From positions 1 through 7,341 of the forward strand of contig CAIRNW010000407.1 of NCBI GenBank assembly GCA_903879995.1: DNA of 7,341 nt. Reading direction: 5' to 3'. This stretch comes from an uncultured Bacteroidota bacterium. Lineage in GTDB: Bacteria; Bacteroidota; Bacteroidia; Chitinophagales; Chitinophagaceae. Shown in pieces: positions 1 to 6,102 of this stretch. The notes beneath the pieces were generated by a model. The model saw nothing but the letters and a program-made list of their open reading frames with translations. It ran no database searches and had not been told where the DNA came from. Positions within the stretch are counted from its first letter, which is position 1, and each line of letters opens with the position of its first letter. A program made the position numbers and the translations under genes.

Positions 1-191
1 CAATTCTTAAACAAGGTCTGGAAAAAGTACCTGCTAATTCCTATGTAATCATTGATGTGTCCCGTGCTGATTTTATTGATCAGGACATTTTAGAAATTAT
101 CGAGGATTTTCAAAAACATGCTCCACTGGAAAACATCAAAGTAGAAATCAAACAAAGTCCCTTCAAAAAATCAATCTTTAATAACGCATAA
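1..191 (+). CDS. SulP-family inorganic anion transporter, C-terminal STAS domain (5' truncated)
   Basis: Only the last 62 codons are present, read in frame from base 3 to the TAA at 189-191; the gene begins before the window. The peptide contains VIIDVSRADFID followed by QDILEIIEDF, the strand-turn-helix arrangement of a STAS domain, the cytoplasmic C-terminal module of SulP (SLC26-like) permeases. The membrane part is not visible. From family knowledge, SulP proteins move sulfate, bicarbonate or other anions, and in many bacteria they sit beside or are fused to a carbonic anhydrase. Here a carbonic anhydrase starts 9 bp downstream on the same strand, which makes bicarbonate the likeliest substrate (inference). 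A stand-alone STAS protein, for example an anti-sigma-factor antagonist, is possible but less likely given that neighbour and the K/F-rich tail typical of Bacteroidota SulP proteins. Confidence 0.75.
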   Translation, partial: ILKQGLEKVPANSYVIIDVSRADFIDQDILEIIEDFQKHAPLENIKVEIKQSPFKKSIFNNA

Positions 192-200
192 ACCAATTTT

Positions 201-833
201 ATGAAAGCTTACGAAAAATTACTCTTAGAAAATAAAGCCTGGGCTTCCGAGAAAGTAGCTGACGACCCCGATTATTTTAATCGCCTTGCTCATATTCAAA
301 CCCCCGAATTTCTATGGATTGGCTGTAGTGATAGCCGGGTGCCTGCCAATGAGATCACGGGCACACAACCCGGTGAGATTTTTGTACACCGTAATGTGGC
401 AAACATGGTTGTACATACAGACCTGAATCTGTTAACGGTGCTGGAATATGCCGTGCATCACTTGAAAGTAAAACATGTGATTGTGTGTGGACATTACGGA
501 TGTGGGGGTGTCAAAGCATCGATGACACAACACAATTTTGGCATCATCAATAAATGGCTTCGTAATATCAAAGATGTATATCGCTATCATCGGGATGAGA
601 TCGACAACATTAAAGATGAGGAGAGCCGCGTCAATCGAATGGTAGAATTGAATGTACAAGAACAAGTCATGAACCTGGCTAAAACCTCAATCATTCAAAA
701 AGCCTGGAAGCAAAATCAATTCCCCCATTTACATGGATGGGTTTATGGACTCAAAGATGGTTTGATCAAACCTGTTTTTGAGATGCCTGCCGGCACACAT
801 ATTGACCCCTTGTACGAATTTGACGATCTCTGA
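201..833 (+). CDS. can: beta-class carbonic anhydrase (Can/YadF type)
   Basis: A cytoplasmic zinc enzyme interconverting CO2 and bicarbonate, 210 aa, close to the 220 aa of E. coli Can. Zinc ligands are visible as Cys42 and Asp44 in CSDSR, and His98 and Cys101 in GHYGCGG. Arg46 is the partner of the Asp44 dyad. These numbers coincide with those of E. coli Can. Trp39, Val47, Arg64 and Tyr182 match the residues that form the non-catalytic bicarbonate site of allosteric type II beta-enzymes such as the Haemophilus enzyme (Trp39, Arg64, Tyr181), so bicarbonate inhibition and pH switching are likely (inference). The ATG lies 9 bp after the SulP stop codon, implying co-transcription and coupling of anion transport to hydration chemistry. 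No Shine-Dalgarno sequence is visible, as is usual in Bacteroidota. The start is supported by the typical N-terminus (LLLENKAWA) and its fixed distance to Cys42. Confidence 0.96.
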   Translation: MKAYEKLLLENKAWASEKVADDPDYFNRLAHIQTPEFLWIGCSDSRVPANEITGTQPGEIFVHRNVANMVVHTDLNLLTVLEYAVHHLKVKHVIVCGHYGCGGVKASMTQHNFGIINKWLRNIKDVYRYHRDEIDNIKDEESRVNRMVELNVQEQVMNLAKTSIIQKAWKQNQFPHLHGWVYGLKDGLIKPVFEMPAGTHIDPLYEFDDL

Positions 834-835
834 GT

Positions 836-843
836 TACCTTCG
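836..843 (+). promoter_or_regulatory. possible Bacteroidota -7 promoter element before the GldA-like gene
   Basis: TACCTTCG matches 7 of 8 positions of TAnnTTTG and ends 4 bases before the ATG at 848. If used, transcription would begin at or next to the start codon, giving a leaderless or nearly leaderless mRNA. The nearest upstream TTG triplets (810-812 and 820-822) are not at the usual spacing for a -33 element, so support is weak and read-through from the carbonic anhydrase gene remains the simpler model. Confidence 0.3.
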
Positions 844-847
844 TGGC

Positions 848-1573
848 ATGTCCATTGAGGTAAGCGGTCTTATTAAGGAATATGGCACCCAGCGCGCAGT
901 AAACAATATTTCCTTCCAGGTTAAACAAGGAGAAATTGTTGGTTTTCTAGGCCCCAATGGAGCTGGAAAATCGACCACCTTAAAAATTTTAACCGGCTAT
1001 CTGCAGCCTACAGCGGGACATGCAACAATGTGCGGACTGGACCTTGCTACGCAATCCTTAGAAGTTCGTAAAAAATTGGGCTATCTCGCAGAGCAGAACG
1101 CACTCTACCCGGATCTGTATGTAAGGGAGTATCTTTCCTTTATTGCACGGGTTCATCACGTAAATAATATTGCATCTGCAGTTGAACAGGCGTTATCACT
1201 AACCAGACTTGAATCAGAGGCGCATAAAACCATTGGACAACTTTCCAAAGGATATAAGCAACGAGTAGGATTGGCAGCCGCCTTAATTCATAATCCCGAG
1301 GTGTTGATTTTGGACGAACCCACTTCAGGACTTGACCCCAATCAGTTAGCAGAGATCCGAACCCTGATCAAACAACAAGGGCAGACTAAAACTGTTTTAT
1401 TCTCCACGCATATTCTGCAAGAGGTAGAGGCTATCTGTGATCGAGTGATCATTATCAATAAAGGGACCATTGTAGCAGATAGTCCTTTAGCAAAACTGGC
1501 AGAGACAGTATCTTTGCCGCGCCGCAACATGAAACTAGAAGAAATATTCCGCTACCTGACCGGCGAATCGTAA
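848..1573 (+). CDS. GldA-like ABC transporter ATP-binding protein (compact form)
   Basis: A cytoplasmic ATPase subunit of an ABC transporter, 241 aa. Visible motifs are Walker A GPNGAGKST (35-43), Q-loop Gln83 in YLAEQNALYP, signature LSKGYKQR (132-139), Walker B VLILDEP (152-158) with catalytic Glu157, D-loop SGLD (160-163) and H-loop His188. The N-terminus, the segment LYPDLYVREYLSF and the C-terminal LEEIFRYLT resemble GldA, the ATPase of the Bacteroidota gliding-associated GldA-GldF-GldG transporter. GldA of Flavobacterium is about 300 aa; here the stretch between the conserved INKG-IVAD region (about 204-211) and the final LEEIF motif is only about 20 residues, so the usual C-terminal regulatory region is missing. 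No permease partner is in view: its neighbours are carbonic anhydrase (14 bp upstream) and enolase (21 bp downstream). It may be a GldA paralogue serving a different ABC-2-type permease. The ATPase call is firm; the gliding role is uncertain. Confidence 0.88.
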   Translation: MSIEVSGLIKEYGTQRAVNNISFQVKQGEIVGFLGPNGAGKSTTLKILTGYLQPTAGHATMCGLDLATQSLEVRKKLGYLAEQNALYPDLYVREYLSFIARVHHVNNIASAVEQALSLTRLESEAHKTIGQLSKGYKQRVGLAAALIHNPEVLILDEPTSGLDPNQLAEIRTLIKQQGQTKTVLFSTHILQEVEAICDRVIIINKGTIVADSPLAKLAETVSLPRRNMKLEEIFRYLTGES

Positions 1574-2884
<1,311 letters not shown>

Positions 2885-2887
2885 TCA

Positions 2888-2914
2888 AAAGAGGGGCGAA
2901 TCAAGCCCCTCTTT
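2888..2914 (+). terminator. Rho-independent-type terminator hairpin after enolase
   Basis: A perfect 10-bp stem (2888-2897 pairing with 2905-2914; GC core GGGGC/GCCCC) with a 7-nt loop (GAATCAA) starts 3 bases after the eno stop codon. It is followed by a short imperfect U tract (TTTATCTTT, counting the last stem bases). This should end or attenuate the upstream transcript. The next gene starts only 16 bp after the hairpin, so partial read-through is possible. Confidence 0.8.
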
Positions 2915-2921
2915 ATCTTTG
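2914..2921 (+). promoter_or_regulatory. TAnnTTTG-type -7 promoter element for the DivIC-like gene
   Basis: TATCTTTG is an exact match to the Bacteroidota housekeeping -7 consensus TAnnTTTG. It begins at the last base of the enolase terminator stem and lies 8 bases before the ATG at 2930, implying a very short leader. No TTG is seen at the expected -33 distance; the nearest TTTG (2873-2876) is too far upstream. The match could be coincidental because the T-rich part also serves as the terminator tail. Confidence 0.45.
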
Positions 2922-2925
2922 AGGA
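2921..2925 (+). promoter_or_regulatory. candidate ribosome binding site of the DivIC-like gene
   Basis: GAGGA lies 4 nt before the ATG at 2930. It is the only gene start in the window with a recognisable purine-rich Shine-Dalgarno-like motif, and it supports this ATG. If the adjacent TATCTTTG acts as a -7 element, transcription would start at or after this site and the motif might not be in the mRNA, so the two readings partly compete. Confidence 0.45.
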
Positions 2926-2929
2926 ATAC

Positions 2930-3247
2930 ATGAACCAGTTTCTCTCTACCATCCCCCCTTGGATCCGCAATAAATACTTTATTGCTACGGCTGTGTTTGT
3001 TGTGATTGTATTGTTCCTGGATAAAAATGATTTGTTTACTCAACTGGAGCGTAAACAAGAATTGCGCAAATTGGAAAAAACCAAAGAGTACTATTCAAAT
3101 CAAATTGAGTTGGAGCGCAAGGAGTTGGAGTCCCTCAAAAAAAATCCAGCTACCATCGAAAAGTATGCGCGGGAAAAGTACCTGATGAAAAAGGACAATG
3201 AGGACCTGTTCCTGATCACTGAAAAGCCTGCCGCTACAAAAAAATAG
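2930..3247 (+). CDS. septum formation initiator family protein (FtsB/DivIC-like)
   Basis: A small bitopic inner-membrane protein of the divisome, 105 aa, within the usual size range of the family. A short cytoplasmic N-terminus is followed by one transmembrane helix at about residues 16-30 (YFIATAVFVVIVLFL). A charged coiled coil follows at about 34-72 (LERKQELRKLEKTKEYY... ELERKELESLKK), and then the family-typical block with YAREKYLMKKDNEDLFLI (about 79-96). From family knowledge, FtsB/DivIC pairs with an FtsL-like partner through the coiled coil and regulates septal peptidoglycan synthesis by FtsW/FtsI. The position directly after eno agrees with the FtsB assignment. The lysine-rich tail KPAATKK is a non-conserved extension. 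Whether it is better named FtsB or DivIC cannot be decided from sequence alone. Confidence 0.9.
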   Translation: MNQFLSTIPPWIRNKYFIATAVFVVIVLFLDKNDLFTQLERKQELRKLEKTKEYYSNQIELERKELESLKKNPATIEKYAREKYLMKKDNEDLFLITEKPAATKK

Positions 3248-3299
3248 CCCTTTTTCTCCCTTTACACAATAAGGAATCCCCTTCCTCGTTTTAGGTAGT

Positions 3300-3312
3300 A
3301 TCAGCTGCTGAT
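3300..3312. repeat. 13-bp near-perfect inverted repeat upstream of the 77-aa protein gene
   Basis: ATCAGC-T-GCTGAT is a perfect 6-bp inverted repeat with a single central base, ending 7 bases before the ATG at 3320. It sits in the 72-bp gap between the DivIC-like gene and the 77-aa protein gene, where a promoter and operator would be expected. It could be a protein-binding site, but it is short enough to arise by chance. The same gap also holds a weak 5-bp stem (AGGAA/TTCCT, 3272-3286) and no convincing TAnnTTTG element. Confidence 0.3.
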
Positions 3313-3319
3313 TTGCACC

Positions 3320-3553
3320 ATGAATACCTACACCCCAGAAGATTTAGTCCTTTACCTCTATAACGAAATGGAGGCTCCCCGCCGGTCAGCGCTGGAGGAG
3401 GCACTGGAAATGGACTGGACGCTTCGCGAAAAATTAGGGGTTCTCAAAACAACCTTACAAAGACTGGACCGCACCCTGGAATCCCCCCGTACCGAGGTAA
3501 TCCTAAACATACTTCGACACGCCGCTAGTACACAAGCCCAGACCGTTCGTTGA
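3320..3553 (+). CDS. conserved-looking 77-aa helical protein of unknown function
   Basis: I do not recognise a characterised family. The 77-aa product has no signal peptide, no membrane segment and no cysteine. It is rich in charged residues and leucine and appears all-helical: a first helix around YTPEDLVLYLYNEM (4-17), a second around RRSALEEALEMDWTLREKL (21-39), then LKTTLQRLDRTL and a final helix VILNILRHAA. The opening pattern, in which a short helix 'DLVLYLYNEM' precedes an acidic helix 'LEEALEMDW', recalls the N-terminal part of anti-sigma-factor-like proteins of Bacteroidota, but the zinc-binding His/Cys motif is absent and no sigma factor is in view, so this is only a suggestion. It lies 72 bp after the DivIC-like gene and 16 bp before nth, so it is probably transcribed with nth. 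The ATG at 3320 is the only sensible start. Its composition resembles its neighbours. Confidence 0.75.
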   Translation: MNTYTPEDLVLYLYNEMEAPRRSALEEALEMDWTLREKLGVLKTTLQRLDRTLESPRTEVILNILRHAASTQAQTVR

Positions 3554-3569
3554 TCCGTAACTTGCGGCC

Positions 3570-4214
3570 ATGACCCGCCAGCAGAAGTACCAGTTTGTAA
3601 CGGATTATTTTCTTTCCCACGCTCCCGATGCAGAAACAGAGTTATTCTATGATAACCCTTACCAGTTGTTGGTGGCGGTAATTTTATCGGCGCAGTGTAC
3701 GGACAAACGTGTCAATCAAACCACGCCTGCCCTATTTAAAAAATTTCCTACGGTACACGCTTTGGCAAAAGCCAGTTTTGATCAAGTATTTCCCTTGATT
3801 CAAAGTATTTCCTATCCGAACAATAAATCGAAACACTTGATTGGAATGGCGCAGCAACTCATCAAGGATTTTGGCGGAGAAGTACCCATGACCGTAGAAG
3901 AATTAATTCAACTACCCGGTGTAGGACGTAAAACAGCAAATGTAATTACATCGGTAATAGATAATCAGCCCAACATGGCTGTGGATACGCATGTGTTTCG
4001 GGTGAGCAGAAGAATTGGATTAGTGCCTTCCACCGCAACTACGCCATTAGCGGTAGAAAAAATATTGATCAAAAATTTTCCTGACCAACTTATTCATAAA
4101 GCACATCACTGGTTGATTCTACACGGCAGATACACCTGTGTAGCCCGTAGCCCCAAATGTGAAAAATGTGGATTGCAAGAAGTATGCGCCGCCTTTAAAC
4201 GAAAAGCGTTTTAA
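3570..4214 (+). CDS. nth: endonuclease III (DNA glycosylase/AP lyase)
   Basis: A base-excision repair enzyme that removes oxidised pyrimidines and cleaves AP sites, 214 aa (E. coli Nth is 211). The helix-hairpin-helix motif is LPGVGRKTANVI (115-126) with catalytic Lys121. The catalytic Asp139 is in AVDTHVFRV, as in E. coli Lys120/Asp138. The C-terminal [4Fe-4S] cluster loop is complete: Cys190, Cys197, Cys200 and Cys206 with the classic C-X6-C-X2-C-X5-C spacing. The N-terminal segment LLVAVILSAQCTDKRVN is also family-typical, with Gln42 in the SAQ motif. Lysine 121 together with the iron-sulfur loop favours Nth over MutY. It starts 16 bp after the 77-aa protein gene, suggesting an operon, and its stop codon overlaps that of the convergent korA. 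Confidence 0.98.
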   Translation: MTRQQKYQFVTDYFLSHAPDAETELFYDNPYQLLVAVILSAQCTDKRVNQTTPALFKKFPTVHALAKASFDQVFPLIQSISYPNNKSKHLIGMAQQLIKDFGGEVPMTVEELIQLPGVGRKTANVITSVIDNQPNMAVDTHVFRVSRRIGLVPSTATTPLAVEKILIKNFPDQLIHKAHHWLILHGRYTCVARSPKCEKCGLQEVCAAFKRKAF

Positions 4215-6067
4215 TTTTTTGATCCCAACATTTCCTCAAGACAAAGCACCAACTCCGTTTTAGTAATGGGGACTCCCATGATCTTATTATATCCTTTGGC
4301 ATCTACTAAATAAGTATCACGGATTATTTTGATCAGCTGTCCGTTATTGATCTCAGGAATTAATACCTGATCAAAATTTTTGATGATCGCACCCAGATTA
4401 CGAGGGAAAGGACGTACATAACGAAGGTGTGCATGACTAACCGCTTCACCACGCGCCTGTAGTTCTGCAACAGCAGATTTGATAGCTCCATAGGTAGAAC
4501 CCCAACCGAGTACTAATATTTTTCCTTTTGCAGGACCACTATCCAATTTTTGCTCAGGGATATACTCGGCAATCTTATCTACTTTTTCCTGACGGAGTTT
4601 TACCATCAGTTGATGATTCTCCGGTTCGTAGTTTACATTACCCGTAATATTTTGCTTCTCTAATCCACCAATGCGATGTTCCAAACCAGCCGTACCTGGA
4701 ACAGCCCAAGGACGTGCTAATTTCTGGTCACGGGCATAGGGCTTATATTTCTCTTCGCCCTCATCTAATGTAGTTTTGAATTTTACTTCAATAGCCGGAA
4801 GATCTTTTGATTGCGGATAACGCCAGGGTTCTGCACCATTGGCAATATAGCCATCACTTAAAAAAATCACCGGCGTCATATGCTGAATGGAAATACGAAC
4901 GGCCTCATAGATGGCATCAAAACAATCCGCAGGAGTGGAAGCAGATAAAATAGGCATCGGACATTCTCCATTGCGTCCATAATAGGCCTGCATTAAATCA
5001 CTCTGCTCGGTTTTGGTAGGCAATCCCGTAGAAGGACCGCCACGTTGGATATTGATCACTAAAAGCGGAATCTCCAGCATCACTGCCAGACCCATAGCCT
5101 CGCCTTTTAATGCAATACCCGGACCACTGGAGGTAGTTACACCCAAAGCGCCTCCATAGGAAGCACCTATCGCTGAGGTAATGGCTGCAATTTCGTCCTC
5201 AGCTTGGAAAGTACGAACCCCAAAGTTTTTATACTTGGAAAGATCATGCAGGATATCAGAAGCAGGCGTGATCGGATAGGATCCTAAGAACAAAGGCAAT
5301 CCGCTTTTTTGTGAAGCGGCAATTAATCCAAGTGAAAGCGCCTGGTTACCCATAATGGAACGATAAGAACCGGGTTCCATTTTGGCACGCTCAACCGAAT
5401 AGGTAGTAGTAAATGTTTCTGTAGTATCCCCATAATTATACCCGGCTTGTAGCACAGCAATATTGCTGTTCATGATATCGGGCTTCTTAGAAAATTTCTC
5501 TTTAATAAATTGGATAGTGTTCTCCATGTCGCGGCCGTACATCCAATACAAAAATCCCAACACGAACATATTCTTGGCACGGTCCTTCTCTTTCATTCCC
5601 AATGTAACATCCTTGAGCGCCTCACGCGTCATTTTTGTTACATCCATCTTGAACACTTCATAGTTGGTCAGGCTACCATCTTCTAATGGATTAACACCTT
5701 CAGGATAATTAGCCAATCGTAAATTCTTTGCATCAAAACCATCCGTATTCGCAATGATTTTACCTCCCTTCTTCAGTGCTTTGAGATTTACTTTTAGTGC
5801 TGCTGCATTCATGGCAACCAATACATCACAAGCATCGCCTGGGGTAAATACCCGATCAGAGGAAAAACGCAATTGGAAACCGCTTACGCCGGGTAATGTA
5901 CCCTGTGGCGCACGGATCTCAGCAGGAAAATCAGGGAAAGTAGCCAAATCGATTCCTAATAACGCAGTGTTATTAGTGAATTGACTACCGGTTAGCTGCA
6001 TACCATCTCCACTGTCTCCAGCAAATTTGATTACTACATCCTGTAATATTTCCTGTTTGCGCGCCAT
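4211..6067 (-). CDS. korA: 2-oxoacid:ferredoxin oxidoreductase, fused gamma-alpha subunit (KorA type)
   Basis: Subunit of a thiamine-diphosphate enzyme that oxidatively decarboxylates a 2-oxoacid (2-oxoglutarate is the likeliest) to the acyl-CoA while reducing ferredoxin; cytoplasmic, 618 aa, the usual size of fused KorA. Domain order: N-terminal gamma domain (about 10-195) with GDSGDGMQLTG (17-27) and FPAEIRAPQGT; pyrimidine-binding alpha domain (about 235-460) with SYPITPAS (263-270), QAEDEIAA (288-295) and GGPSTGLPTKTEQSDL (343-358); and a C-terminal transketolase-like domain (about 515-615) with GWGSTYGAI and HLRYVRPFP. The thiamine-diphosphate-binding beta subunit (KorB) is required for activity, and its gene usually follows korA. 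Here korA runs straight into convergent nth, so korB is elsewhere or lost. The ATG follows an A-rich leader without a Shine-Dalgarno sequence, 35 bp after the RND gene. Substrate specificity within the family is inferred. Confidence 0.95.
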   Translation of the reverse strand: MARKQEILQDVVIKFAGDSGDGMQLTGSQFTNNTALLGIDLATFPDFPAEIRAPQGTLPGVSGFQLRFSSDRVFTPGDACDVLVAMNAAALKVNLKALKKGGKIIANTDGFDAKNLRLANYPEGVNPLEDGSLTNYEVFKMDVTKMTREALKDVTLGMKEKDRAKNMFVLGFLYWMYGRDMENTIQFIKEKFSKKPDIMNSNIAVLQAGYNYGDTTETFTTTYSVERAKMEPGSYRSIMGNQALSLGLIAASQKSGLPLFLGSYPITPASDILHDLSKYKNFGVRTFQAEDEIAAITSAIGASYGGALGVTTSSGPGIALKGEAMGLAVMLEIPLLVINIQRGGPSTGLPTKTEQSDLMQAYYGRNGECPMPILSASTPADCFDAIYEAVRISIQHMTPVIFLSDGYIANGAEPWRYPQSKDLPAIEVKFKTTLDEGEEKYKPYARDQKLARPWAVPGTAGLEHRIGGLEKQNITGNVNYEPENHQLMVKLRQEKVDKIAEYIPEQKLDSGPAKGKILVLGWGSTYGAIKSAVAELQARGEAVSHAHLRYVRPFPRNLGAIIKNFDQVLIPEINNGQLIKIIRDTYLVDAKGYNKIMGVPITKTELVLCLEEMLGSKN

Positions 6068-6102
6068 GCTAATTTTTTACGTTCTGACTATGAATTTAAC
6101 AA

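Noticed and set aside
432..665. 77-codon minus-strand open frame inside the carbonic anhydrase gene
   Set aside because: Antisense to the conserved zinc-site region of the enzyme, with no initiation signal or recognisable product.
3272..3286. Possible terminator hairpin AGGAA/TTCCT after the DivIC-like gene
   Set aside because: Only a 5-bp stem with a 5-nt loop and no proper U tract after it (CGTTTTAGG), so it is unlikely to terminate transcription by itself.
4370..4384. Inverted repeat ATCAAAA-T-TTTTGAT inside korA
   Set aside because: AT-rich, short, inside a well-conserved coding segment, and too weak to act as a terminator for the nth transcript about 160 bp beyond its stop.
5754..5984. 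76-codon plus-strand open frame inside korA
   Set aside because: Antisense to the conserved gamma domain of KorA; no independent coding evidence.
6068..6102. Possible promoter for korA in the 35-bp gap after the RND gene
   Set aside because: On the minus strand no TAnnTTTG match is present; a TTG with a loosely placed TAAAAAAT is not convincing. Co-transcription with the RND gene is simpler.
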